The notes under the pieces: model-generated | What the model saw: the letters and a program-made list of their open reading frames with translations, nothing else | Told to the model about the DNA's origin: nothing | Databases searched by the model: none | Part shown: piece after piece, positions 10,885-21,919 of the stretch | How the letters are laid out: the number at the start of each line of letters is the position of its first letter | Position numbering within the stretch: position 1 is the first letter of the stretch | Translations under genes and position numbers: made by a program | Origin: Boesenbergia rotunda | Lineage: Eukaryota > Streptophyta > Magnoliopsida > Zingiberales > Zingiberaceae | DNA: 64,000 nt | Direction: 5' to 3' | Assembly (NCBI GenBank): GCA_024364735.1 | Contig: JAGFNQ010000193.1 | Coordinates: forward strand, 1 to 64,000

Positions 10885-12115
10885 ATATATATATATATAT
10901 ATAGTTTTGTTTTGGCTACAATGAGATTTCTACCATGTAAAATTTTGAATTAGTAATTAGCGGCTAGTGGCATAAGTTGATAAATTGAAACAACATAATT
11001 TTTATAAACCTTACTCAAACTAATTAAAAGGCAAATATAGTTAATTGAAAAATATTGTAATTCTAATAAATCCAACTAAATTAGAACTTTCCAAAATTTT
11101 TTCATACTCTAGAATAAATTATTTCCAACTTTCAATTTTAAAAAAAGGGTAAAGAGAAGATCATCCCATAATAAATTTTCAAATCTTGTGATTATGTTCC
11201 TAATTTGCATCACAAATAATATTTATACAGTTTCCTATTGTTTATATGACTTTCTGCTGATTGTGCTTTCATAATAGTTTTCTATTTGATGTGGAGAAAT
11301 TTTAGGGTGCGTTTAGTTTGCTCCATTTTTTATTTTTATTTTCTAAAAAACCGTATTTTCTTATTTTTTGGAAAATAACTTTTTTTTATTTTTTAATTTT
11401 CCAGAAAACGCTATATCTTTTTCTGAAAAATAAAATTGGAAAATACAAATCAAACACGTTTTCCAGAAAACCATATTTTTTATATAAAATAAAAATAAAA
11501 AATAAGCCTATCAAATGCCCTCTTAACTTCTAGATCTATTGTGGAGAAGCCTATAGCAAAACATCCACTTTTTTATCATAGACCGTTGCAATTAAATGAG
11601 GATGATTATCAACGTGTTCGTGCAATACCAAAGAAAAAAGTTTACTTGATCTTACTACCCCTAGTTGTTTTTATTTTTTCCCTATAAGAGAATATTGTCT
11701 AGAATTCAAATTCAATGCAAAATTTAGTTGTCTTTATATATTGTAGGGTGCCAACTTCATGGTTTTGCCAGGAGTTAGAGTTGGTGATGATAATATAGTT
11801 GATGGGATCCAGAAGTCAGAGAGTTTACTTGACATATGGGAAACCACTGGTACTTAATTAGGAGTTTATTGCTAGCTTTAGGCGTTGTAATCTCAATTCA
11901 TCTGAGACAATCCTTTGTTGCATGTTCCTGATTATGCAATGTCATTTATCAAAGGAAAATCCCCAAAGTACACTACAACATCATTTTTCTTATCACCATA
12001 TATATATCTGTTACAATATTTAGTTTTTGATAATTTTCTTTTATAGGCTTTTCGGACGTCTGTGGTGGGATCCCATGGTTGTAACATGAGTTGAGCCTCA
12101 CAACCAGGTACAACA

Positions 12116-12124
12116 TTCAATTAA
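12116..12124 (+). repeat. 9-bp target duplication, left copy
   Basis: TTCAATTAA, identical to 16184-16192 on the far side of the fold-back element. Confidence 0.9.
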
Positions 12125-13060
12125 CGACAATTTACCAAAGGACGTATCTAAAAATTAGTATTTATTAAAAGGCGTACTATGGTTTCATTTTTACCAAAAG
12201 GTGCACTGATTTTAATGAACTTCCTCTTATACCCCTCCCATTAATTACTACCTTTCTCTTTCTCTCTCAGTAACAAATTTCGAGATGTCTGCACAGATTT
12301 TTTCAGACTTTTTATTTTAAAATAATATAATATAAAATCGGCGTAAAAAACATAAGGAAAAAACCGAAAGGAGGGCCTGAATACAAATGTATTCAGGCCC
12401 TCTTATATTTTTTTTTTCTTTCATTTTTTTAACTCAAACCTATGGGAAGATGGTCTAATCCAGAACTGCTCGAACCAATAATGCCTAAGCAAATTAGTAT
12501 ACATTGGTTTGAGGTATTGGATTCGTTTTATGTTTTCCAATTTCATGGAAAAAAAATGTTGGTTAATAACGTTAATAGCGATGAGAAGATTATCAATATT
12601 GCCATTGGGCAACTAATTGTATACATTGGCTCTGTGTTGTCCAACTAATTGACATAACAAAGAAGAAAAAAAATCTTCTTCTCGAAGCTCACACAACTTC
12701 TTTCCTTCTTTGCCAAACTTATAAAGGTGATTCTGATTCTTTGAAAAAAAAACAAAGCATGGGTCTGAAATCAATAGATTTCAGGCCCAGCGTGGGCCTG
12801 AAATTTTTTATTTCAGGCCTAGCGTGGGCCTGAAAATTTTTATTTCAGGTCCACGTTGGGCCTGAAATCTTTTGATTCAGGCCCGACGTGGATTCAAATT
12901 TTTTTTCTATTTTAAAAATATATTAATATATAAAAAAACCTATCAAAACACTTAATTTCAGATTAAAACGCAGGGCCTGAAGTCACGCTAGGAGGGCCTG
13001 AACACAGATGTGTTCAGGCCCTCCATGGGCATGGAGGGTCTGAACAAATCTTGGATAAAT
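12125..13060 (+). repeat. Left inverted arm of the MULE-like element
   Basis: It pairs with about 15165-16183. It contains a perfect 15-bp-arm palindrome at 12371-12402 (GAGGGCCTGAATACA, 2-bp loop), a perfect 16-bp-arm palindrome around 12990-13023, and several TTTCAGGCCCA/TGGGCCTGAAA hairpins at about 12760-12890. Short frames inside (for example 12442-12648) recur in the other arm as mirror images and lack protein motifs. Confidence 0.8.
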
Positions 13061-13089
13061 GTAAGTAAATTAAATAAAAATATCAATAG

Positions 13090-14765
13090 TTCTAGTTAAA
13101 GTTGAGCTAGGAGATGGTATTTTTGGTGTCCAAACTTCTAATGATTATAAATTATGTTGCAATAGGAAATTTTTATGTCAATCAGTGGGTTTTCACCAAA
13201 ACCCACTGATGGACCTAGGATATTTGGATTTCTCAAAACTCCATATGAATAGAGAGGTTAGAGGTAGGAGATGATGTTTTAGGTGTCCAACCATCTATAT
13301 ATTAGACATCACCAATGCAATAGGAGTAGTTTAGCCATATCAGTGGGTTTTGACCAAAACCCACTGATGGACCTCCCATATCTGAATTTCTGAAAACCTG
13401 ATATCAATAGACAGGGTTGACCTAGGAGAAGATGTTTTAGGTGTCCAAACATCTATACACTCTATATCACCAATGCAATAGGAGTAGTTTAGAAATATCA
13501 GTGGGTTTTGACCAAAACTCACTGATGGACCTACCATATCTGAATTTCTGAAAACTCCATATGAATAGAGAGAGTAGAGGTAGGAGATGATGTTTTAGGT
13601 GTCCAAACATCTATATATTAGATATCACCAATGAAATGGGAGTAGTTTAGCTATATCAGTGGGTTTTGACCAAAACTCACTGATGGACCTCCCATATCTG
13701 GATTTCTGAAAACTCCGTATGAATAGAGAGGTTAGAGGTAGGAGATGATGTTTTAGGTGTCCAACCATCTATATATTAGACATCACCAATGCAATAGGAG
13801 TAGTTTAGCCATATTAGTGGGTTTTGACCAAAACCCACTGATGGACCTTCCATATCTGGATTTCTGAAAACCTGATATCAATAGACAGGGTTGACCTAGG
13901 AGAAGATGTTTTAGGTGTCCAAACATCTATACACTCTATATCACCAATGCAATAGCAGTAGTTTAGAAATATCAGTGGGTTTTGACCAAAACCCACTGAT
14001 GGACCTACCATATCTGAATTTCTGAAAACTCCATATGAATAGAGAGAGTAGAGGTAGGAGATGATGTTTTAGGTGTCCAAACATCTATATATTAGATATC
14101 ACCAATGCAATAAGAGTAGTTTAGAAATATCAGTGGGTTTTGACCAAAACCCACTTATAGACCTCCCATATCTGGATTTCTGAAAACTCCATATGAATAG
14201 AGAGGTTAGAGGTAGGAGATGATGTTTTAGGTGTCCAACCATCTATATATTAGATATCACAACAATGCAATGGAGTAGTTTAGCCATATCACTGGGTTTT
14301 GACTAAAACCCACTGATGGACCGGACCTCCCATATTTGGATTTCTGAAAACTCCATATGAATAGAGAGGTTAGAGGTAGGAGATGATGTTTTAGGTGTCC
14401 AACCATCTATATATTAGATATCACCAATGCAATGGAGTAGTTTAGCCATATCACTGGGTTTTGACTAAAACCCACTGATGGACCTCCCATATCTGGATTT
14501 CTGAAAACTCCATATGAATAGAGAGGTTAGAGGTAGGAGATGATGTTTTAGGTGTCCAAACATCTATATATTAGATATCACCAATGCAATATGAGTAGTT
14601 TAGAAATATCAGTGGGTTTTGACCAAAACCCACTGATGGACCTCCCATATCTGGATTTCTGAAAACTCCATATGAATAGAGATGTTAGAGGTAGGAGATG
14701 ATGTTTTAGATGTCCAACCATCTATATATTAGATGGTTTTGGTCCAACCATCTATATATTAGATA
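13090..14765 (+). repeat. 158-bp tandem repeats in the MULE core
   Basis: About ten units of roughly 158 bp. Each contains the hairpin ATCAGTGGGTTTT-GACC-AAAACCCACTGAT, followed by GGACCTCCCATATCTGG and AGGAGATGATGTTTTAGGTG. A variant reading CCTGATATCAATAGACAGGG recurs about 471 bp apart (near 13397 and 13868), so three units have been amplified together as a higher-order block. Confidence 0.85.
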
Positions 14766-16183
14766 TCTACTGAAAACTCCAGTGGGGTTTTTATCCATGA
14801 TTTGTTCAGACCTTTCAGGCCCAAGGAGGGCCTGAACATATCTGACCCTGCGTTTTAATCTAAAATTATGTATTTTGATAGGTTTTTTATATATTAATAT
14901 ATTTTTAAAATAGAAAAAAATTTGAGTACACGTCGAGCCTGAAATCAAAAGATTTCAGGCCCACGCTGGGCCTGAAATGTTTTATTTCAGGCCCACGCCT
15001 GAAATCAGAAGACAGAAGTGCCTTCTGTGTTTATTTTTTCATATATTAATATATTTATTAAATATTATTAAATATATTAATTTATATTAATCAAATTTTG
15101 AAAAATTATTTATTTATATTTTTAAATCATGTTGGATGAGTTTAACTGAAATCACGTTGGATGGTTTTGGTCCAACCATCTATATATTAGATATCTACTG
15201 AAAACTCCAGTGAGTTTTTTATCCAAGATTTGTTCAGACCTTTCAGGCCCAAGGAGGGCCTGAACATATTTGTGTTCAGGGGCTCCTAACGTGACTTCAG
15301 ACCCTGCGTTTTAATATGAAATTATGTGTTTTGATAGGTTTTTTATATATTAATATATTTTTAAAATAGAAAAAAAATTTGAGTCCACGTCGGGCCTGAA
15401 TCAAAAGATTTCAGGCCCAATGTGGGCCTGAAATAAAAATTTTCAGGCCCACGCTAGGCCTGAAATAAAAAATTTCAGGCCCACGCTGGGCCTGAAATAT
15501 TTTTATTTCAGGCCCATGCTCTGTTTTTTTTTCAAAGAATCAGAATCACCTTTATAAGTTTGGCAAAGAAGGAAAGAAGTTGTGTGAGCTTCGAGAAGAA
15601 GATTTTTTTTCTTCTTTGTTATGTCAATTAGTTGGACAACACAGAGCCAATGTATACAATTAATTGCCCAATGACAATATTGATAATCTTCTCATCGCTA
15701 TTAACGTTATTAACCAACATTTTTTTTTCATGAAATTGGAAAACATAAAACGAATCCAATACCTCAAACCAATGTATACAAATTTGCTTAGGCATTATTG
15801 GTTCGAGCAGTTCTGGATTAGACCATCTTCCCATAGGTTTGAGTTAAAAAAATGAAAGAAAAAAAAATATAAGAGGGCCTGAATACATTTGTATTCAGGC
15901 CCTCGGTGGGCCTGAATACAAATGTATCCAGGCCCTCCTTTCGGTTTTTTCCTTATATTTTTAGCGCCGATTCTATATTATATTATTTTAAAATAAAAAG
16001 TCTGAAAAAATCTGTGCAGACATCTCGGAATTTGTTACTGAGAGAGAAAGAGAAAGGTAGTAATTAATGGGAGGGGTATAAGAGGAAGTTCACTAAAATC
16101 AGTGCGCCTTTTGGTAAAAATGAAATCATGATACGCCTTTTGGTAAATACCAATTCTTGAGTACGCCCTTTGGTAAATTACCG
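14766..16183 (-). repeat. Right inverted arm, inner part duplicated
   Basis: The outer part (about 15165-16183) is the inverted partner of the left arm. The inner part is present twice: the block starting TTTTGGTCCAACCATC followed by GTTCAGACCTTTCAGGCCC occurs near 14736 and again near 15164. The arm is thus longer than its partner. Confidence 0.75.
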
Positions 16184-16192
16184 TTCAATTAA
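16184..16192 (+). repeat. 9-bp target duplication, right copy
   Basis: TTCAATTAA, identical to 12116-12124. Confidence 0.9.
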
Positions 16193-16944
16193 TGAACTAT
16201 AGTATATAAGGTGTTTTAGTTGCTAATCATTGTAATGATTTGTATATTAATAGGTAATTTTGCACCCGAAGCAAGATAGAGTACTCTCAACTAGTGAGAA
16301 TGTCAGGCTACAAGGCTAGCTTCCCAAATTACTATCAACAGATCTGAGGGACTATAAAAAGAAAGGTAGAACCAACTCCTGTTCTAGTTTTCTTTCCTTG
16401 TGTTGATGTGCGTCATTAACATAGTCCTCACCCTAAATTATTTTCCTATGGTATTTTATAAAATGAGACTTTTGCAAGATTATTTTGTTGTTATTACTTA
16501 GTTTTTTTTAAAATTAATTCCAACTTTTTAACCCTTTGTTTTTTTTCTTCATTCAAGACAGGTAGTTTTGAAATTAGTCTTCTCGATAATTTCTTTTAAT
16601 TTTATACCTTTTCTATGTAGATTTGGACTAAATTAAAAGTAGGGTATAAATATTCAAATTGTTTCATTATTTCTTACCTTTTTAAATCCTCTAGCTACTT
16701 AAGTAAAATTATTCTTATTTCCTTTCCTCTATTTTGACTCTATTGAAGCTCATAAAATAACGATATTTATTTTAACTTTTATATATTTTAAAACTTTTTG
16801 AATATTTAATTAATCGTTCCTCTCTTTTGAAGTAGGAATATCATTTAATTTTTATACATTTCTATTGTATTCCTTCTGAATGTGTAATGTTATTCCCGTT
16901 TGATTGGATCATGGTGATATCTGTGGCCTTTATCTGTTATAAGA

Positions 16945-17195
16945 AAAAAAATGATGAATCAGACAGCAGATAAATTAAATTTGAGATGATCGATTCGGTC
17001 CCATGAAAGTTTTTCATCGGTCACCAGGGTAAATCGGAAAGTGCTCGTGGTGGTAGTCTAGAAGCCCAGCGTCCCAGGGTTCGCGCCCCATTTAGAGAAA
17101 AAATTCCTGCAAAATACGCCATAGCTAGGGATCGAACCGAAAATGTCTGGATTAACTACTAACAATATTACCGCTGCATCATAACCCCGGGGACA
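16945..17195 (-). mobile_element. tRNA-type SINE in a CMT intron
   Basis: About 251 bp flanked by a perfect 18-bp direct repeat (CCTTTATCTGTTATAAGA at 16927-16944 and 17196-17213). On the minus strand the head has an A-box-like GATGCAGCGGTAA and a perfect B box GGTTCGATCCC (complement at 17128-17138). The minus-strand 3' end is a T run next to the duplication, as in T-tailed plant SINEs. It lies between CMT blocks 6 and 7. Confidence 0.75.
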
Positions 17196-17942
17196 CCTTT
17201 ATCTGTTATAAGAGATGAGAAATGAAGTGGTTAAAATTCCACCTTTCAACGTTTAAATTTTTATACGAGCATGTAAATACTAAGATAATATTGCTTGCTG
17301 ATTGCTCTTATTTATGCTTTAATATTGATTGGTGCTTGGTGGTTTGTAAAGAGGGTACAAAATGCGAAGTAGAGTTTAAAACTCAGCTTCTTCGTCTACT
17401 TTCCTAATTTAGAATTCTTAAATAGAACACAATATCATCAGCTAATTGAACTATTTTTTTTTAAGTCAAACTCTTAAGTTAGTTTAATTCTTGTTTCAGA
17501 TACATTCAAGTGGGTAATGCTATTGCCATTCCAGTTGCTAGAGCATTAGGTTACGCAATGGGTTAAGCATATCAGGGATCATCGCAATAGTTTGCCTCTC
17601 TTCTCACTTCTCTGTCATTTTCCTGTACTCGATCCTATGTCTCCAACGATTGAAACCGAAGAGAGTGATTGATTGATTGATTGATTTGAGGCAGTTGGCA
17701 GTTGCCACGATCATATTAATCCCTTTTTTCATGGCATAATTGTGGTTGTTTTATTGTTATTTGATTTATGGTCTAGAATTGATGGAACATTAAGCTTACT
17801 AATTGTTGTATAATTATTACTATCCATTTTATTGGAGTAAAAATTGATTTCTTTTATTTTAATTGGTTCAGTATTATTGGTATTTTGGTTAGATATATTT
17901 ATGTAAATTATGGGAAATATTTTATTCTAATATATAATAATT

Positions 17943-18262
17943 CGGTTTTTTACCAAAGGGCACACCTGAGAATTGATATTTACCAAAATGCGTACTAAAG
18001 TTTTATTATTACCAAGGGGCGCAGCGATTTTAGTGATCTTCCTCTTATACCCCCTCCCGCCAACAAATGTCGAATCTCTTTCTTAGTTAGAATTTCGAGA
18101 CATCTGAACCAGTCGCTTTTTTATACTTTTCAATTTAAAATAATATATTTTGGGAGTCGACTACAAAAGTGTAAGGTAAACCCTATCACAACATATAATT
18201 TCAACCCACGTTGGGCCTGAAATCATTGATTTCAGGTCCAACGTGAGTTGAAATCTTTTGCA
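17943..18262 (+). mobile_element. Partial arm of a second MULE-like copy
   Basis: TTTTACCAAAGGGC, then GATATTTACCAAAATGCG, CTTCCTCTTATACCCC, TTCGAGACATCTG and a GGGCCTGAAATCA/TGATTTCAGG hairpin appear in the same order as in the left arm at 12125-12830. The copy is diverged and lacks a partner arm. It starts about 350 bp downstream of the last CMT block. Confidence 0.7.
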
Positions 18263-19359
18263 ATAAATTCATAAGCAATCTGCTTCTCTAATTTTAGTTT
18301 AAAATTATTTCACAGGAAACCAAATTCATAAGTAATCTGCTTCTCTACTTCTACTCCTTCGATAAGTAAAAATAGTTCAAAATTTACATCTGTCATTTGT
18401 ATAAATAAATAATGCAAATTGCGTGGAAGGGAAATGAGTCAGTTTCTCTATTTGAAATGTTTTGTTAGATATCTCTCAGAATCACTGTCTATAATTAATT
18501 TAACCTAAAATATTAGGTAAATAAACTCAATAGCAGTCTCGAACTCGATTAATTACAGACAATGATTCTCATATAGTTGACCAATCAAATGTTTTGGCCT
18601 AGTACATTGTTATTGATAGTATTTATGGCAGAGCATTTGGCAGTCCTTGAATCATTGGTGGATATCCTTGTAGTGCATGCTGGGTAGCGTTTTTTTTTGT
18701 CAGATTGTGTAGCATTTTTTTGCCATTAATATCTTTGTTACTGCTGCATTTTTTTTTTTGACCAGTGTAATAATTTTTTTTTTGGCCATTATCTTATCAT
18801 TACCTTACGATTACCTTGTAGTCACCTTTACAAATACTGAAAAAAAAATAGGACCTATTAATGTGTAATACGGTACATGAAAAAAAAATAGTCTTGGATG
18901 AAAATCGATAATTAAAGAAGATAATCTTGGATGAAAATTGATAATTAAAGAGTAAAGTGAATTTTTTTTCTTTATGAAATATATTCTTGATGAAATATTA
19001 AGTCATTTTGCATCGACCCTCAAATTTTTATTAATTTTTCAATTTGCAACATTAAAAAAATATTAAAATTAATCCCAGTATAATAAAGTCAAAAGTTAAT
19101 GAAGAGAATTCTTTAACTTCTATGTGAGTGGCTAAGTGCAGGCCATGAAATCAATTTTATATTGTATTTAAAGATTTATGGATACACAATATTTTTAGTG
19201 AAGTTGGTTAAATGTGTCTTTTATAAATACACGTTGGGATTATATTTGATAGATATTTATGATATATTTGTTTAATTTTGATGGTAAAAATATTATGTTA
19301 TAGTTAAAGATTATGATATATACTTTTATCAATTAAAATTGAATTGTAGTAAAATATGA
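18263..19359. other. AT-rich stretch, no gene seen
   Basis: Long T runs (18691-18790) and A runs with no open frame. Inferred interior of the old LTR element or decayed intergenic sequence. Confidence 0.3.
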
Positions 19360-19912
19360 TCAATTACTTCGACACTATAAATAAATGGTGGAGTAATACA
19401 ATACAAAACAATTCGACAAATTTAAATAGTCGCATAGTTACAGAAAATATTTACTTCGCCATTGACTAAATTTTAAAGTAGTTCGTATAAATTACTTTTC
19501 TAAATTGAAATATTTATTACAGTAAAATATACTCTATTATGTCTAAAATATGCTCTATTACTTCTACACTACGATGAAGTAATACAACAAAAAAAAACTT
19601 CGATAAAATCAAATTTTCTAAAAGTAAATTAAATATTTACTATACTAGAATATAAAAATTATGAAGTCGTATAAATAATTTACTTCATCAACCAATGTAA
19701 CATATGAAATCATATACGATTAACTACTTCAGTGATTTTACGAAATTGATGAAATAAAAGTGGTTTTTTTATTTCGAAAATGGTAATTTTGAACCAGTTT
19801 TGAAGTGGCGAAGTAATAACCTGACCTTTTACTTCATGTGCATCTATTTTGATAATTATCTACTTATTACTTCGGATAATATCCGAAGTCTATTGCCCAT
19901 TTTCATATAGTG
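19360..19912. mobile_element. Possible CACTA-type terminal fragment
   Basis: TTACTTCG/TACTTCA words recur at least seven times, a TACTTCGGATAATATCCGAAGT inverted repeat (written here in two overlapping parts: TACTTCGGATA and TATCCGAAGT) lies near 19868-19890, and the segment ends TTCATATAGTG at 19912. CACTA elements end in TAGTG and carry short subterminal repeats. CACTA occurs at about 19370 and 19566, but no matching 3-bp target duplication was found. Confidence 0.35.
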
Positions 19913-20650
19913 TATTTGTTGGAGATCATATTTGAATTCGTGAGTTAAATTCAGGATTATACGTTGTGAATGTTTAGATCAAAATATGTACAATGTTAAC
20001 ATAAAGAAAAACATGCACTCTTTATAAGTAAAGAGAAAGATATCTTAGCATGTAATTTATACCACATGTGGTATAGTGACAGAATGGATCTCTGTTTTTC
20101 TGCTATGTGAGACCCTTGAGATTATAAGTTAATATCAATTTTACCCTAAGTTTTAGCTATCTACTTGAAATTCTAATCAATATTTGTTACTTTAGCATGT
20201 AACATATTAACTATGAATAATTCAGTTTATGGACCATAACTAGAAAAACAACTAATTAGAATGAATAGATTCTAGCTAAAAACGAAAGATTAAAGTAGAT
20301 TTACATTTTTGGCATTTATTCACTAGTTGACCAATTACATTTTTTGTTGAGTATTTAAAATATGATTATGAATAATTATATTGATTGGAGATATTAAATA
20401 TGCTCTCGACATATTAGTCATTATGAGGGATTAGAGATATTCATATTGATGTAAATGATTTAATCTTGGATATATGTAAGATATTGATGTATCTGATTCG
20501 TTTTATAGAATAGTTAGGTTAGGTGTAATAATTTTCTTAGTATTTATTGCTCAATGTGCTTTCTGTCATACGAATTATTTTTCCTTAAATATGAATTGAA
20601 TGTTCTTTCATGGTATTTGTGACTAAACCTTTGTGGATTGACTTAGACGA
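19913..20650 (+). other. 3' non-coding region before the right LTR
   Basis: AT-rich, no gene. The last 80 bp lead into the polypurine-like tract, as in the 3' untranslated part of a copia-type element. Confidence 0.35.
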
Positions 20651-20663
20651 GTGGGAGTTATTA
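20651..20663 (+). promoter_or_regulatory. Polypurine tract before right LTR
   Basis: GACGAGTGGGAGT immediately precedes the right short LTR. AGTGGGAG just before an LTR is the usual plus-strand priming site in plant copia elements. Confidence 0.6.
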
Positions 20664-20817
20664 GATAATGTGTGTAATGTGTGCATTGCTACACATGTTG
20701 TCCTACGATCCTCTCCTATATATTAGCGTCCAAGTAGCAGAGGTGAGGGTGCCTTCATTTTTCAAAGGTCTAGGATTTGGTTTATGGAATTGTCGAGAAG
20801 CATTTATAGCTATAACT

Positions 20818-21855
20818 TGATAGGATCAATTCCGGTCCGCTAGAGGGGGGTGAATAGCAATTCTTCGATTCTTCGGCTTATTCTTCCTACATTGTTAGTA
20901 TGCGCAAGCGGAAACAATAATAATAAACACAAACAACAAAGAAAGCACTGCTAACAAACCGATTTACTTGGTATCCACCCCGGCCGGGTGACTAATCCAA
21001 GAATCCGTCGGTGGATCACTCCCCGGATAACCTCCGACTAGCCCTCGTCGCTCCTTGTGGGTGGAGAAACCTTGCCACAATCACTTCGACAAGATCTGGA
21101 CTCAAGAGACTACTAACATGCTTTACCCAAGCGAGTTTCGTCAAGAAACTCAGCCACCACGAAGTCCTCTTTAAATAGGACTAGGGGCTGATTTCTCGCT
21201 ACCAGTCGACTGCCCCCAGGGCAGTCGACTGGTGCCAGCCAAATTCGACCGTTGACATTCCCAACGTTCAAATTTGTCAGCTCACCAGCCACCTACCAGT
21301 CGACTGCCCCCAGGGCAGTCGACTGGTCCCAGGCTGAGACCCTTCTGTGAGTTTCATCAGTCGACTGCCCTCAGGCCAGTCGACTGGTCTACTCACATAC
21401 CTAAGGTTACCCTTCCCAAGTACATTTCACTCCGCACTCAAACCCTAGGATTTCCCGAGTACAATCGCACTGCACTCATACCCTCACGACTTGACTGACT
21501 CCTCCTCCACAGCCTCGACTGTTGCCTTCGCGCCCTCTTCATCTTCGGCTCCCGTCCCTCGGATGCACGCAAGCCTCCAGCTTGCCTCCATGCCATCCTT
21601 CACGCATGCCTCGAAGTCCACCCATCAGCTCATCATCCCTGCTCACCAAGGTCCCTCAGGTGGACACACAATCCTCCAGCTTGTCTCCATGCCACCTTTC
21701 ACCGTACCGAGGCCGTCCAGTCAAGTCCATATGTTTTACCTGTACAACCTACACACTCAACATACACATATGAGATAACAAGGGTAAACCTAACTTAAAC
21801 CCTTTGCACAAACATCAAAACACTTGGTCACTCTGGACCACAGATTGCCTCAACA
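20818..21855 (-). mobile_element. Solo LTR, GTCGAC family
   Basis: 1,038 bp bounded by TG/CA and a perfect 5-bp duplication TAACT (20813-20817 and 21856-21860). No internal sequence, so it is a solo LTR. Read on the minus strand it matches the LTR at 2412-3363. A TATTTAAAG box (minus strand, about 21169-21178) lies downstream of three GTCGAC palindrome pairs at 21211-21390. The frames at 21274-21778 lie wholly inside it and are not genes. Confidence 0.9.
21211..21390. repeat. GTCGAC stem-loop array
   Basis: Two perfect 15-bp-arm inverted repeats with a 3-bp loop (ACCAGTCGACTGCCC / GGGCAGTCGACTGGT) at 21211-21243 and 21296-21328, and a third imperfect pair near 21358-21388. All are upstream of the minus-strand TATA box. 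Confidence 0.85.
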
Positions 21856-21919
21856 TAACTTTCTCACTGACATCAAGAGCGGCTTCTTCCATCCCGTATT
21901 TTCTCCATCCAATTCTACA

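Larger units (their letters stand above)
12125..16183. mobile_element. Mutator-type fold-back (MULE-like) element
   Basis: The element is 4,059 bp with TTCAATTAA directly repeated on both sides (12116-12124 and 16184-16192). A 9-bp duplication is typical of the Mutator superfamily. Left terminus CGACAATTTACCAAAGG and right-end complement CGGTAATTTACCAAAGG are near-identical, and the inverted arms extend about 1 kb. The arms contain many AT-rich hairpins built on GGGCCTGAAA. The centre is a 158-bp tandem array. No transposase is visible, so the element is non-autonomous. It inserted 17 bp past the donor site of CMT block 5. Confidence 0.88.
9890..17590 (+). pseudogene. Chromomethylase (CMT-type DNA methyltransferase) pseudogene
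   Basis: Seven exon blocks in order match the C-terminal catalytic half of plant chromomethylases, which methylate CHG cytosines. (1) ~9895-10016: NIIAYNED*HSQLENKLLLED. (2) ~10118-10203: GNYEDRDEMLYGRPP. (3) 11533-11639: HRPLQLNEDDYQRV. (4) 11747-~11845 and ~11918-11967: GANFMVLPGVRV, then VPDYAMSFIKGK. (5) 12047-12107: FGRLWWDPM, VEPHNQ. (6) 16254-16365: VILHPKQDRVLSTSENVRLQG. (7) 17500-17590: YIQVGNAIAIPVARALGYAM. Splice sites are recognisable (G|GTAAGT after block 2, CAG|GTAC after block 5). In-frame stops in blocks 1, 2, 5, 6 and 7, a 4-bp insertion in block 6 and lost splice sites make it dead. Upstream BAH, chromodomain and cysteine-loop exons are not visible. A Mutator-type element sits in the intron after block 5. 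Confidence 0.85.

Noticed and set aside
12442..12648. 68-codon frame in the MULE arm, mirrored at 15628-15834
   Set aside because: Both copies are halves of the inverted repeat. Open frames also occur on the opposite strand, and there is no transposase motif.
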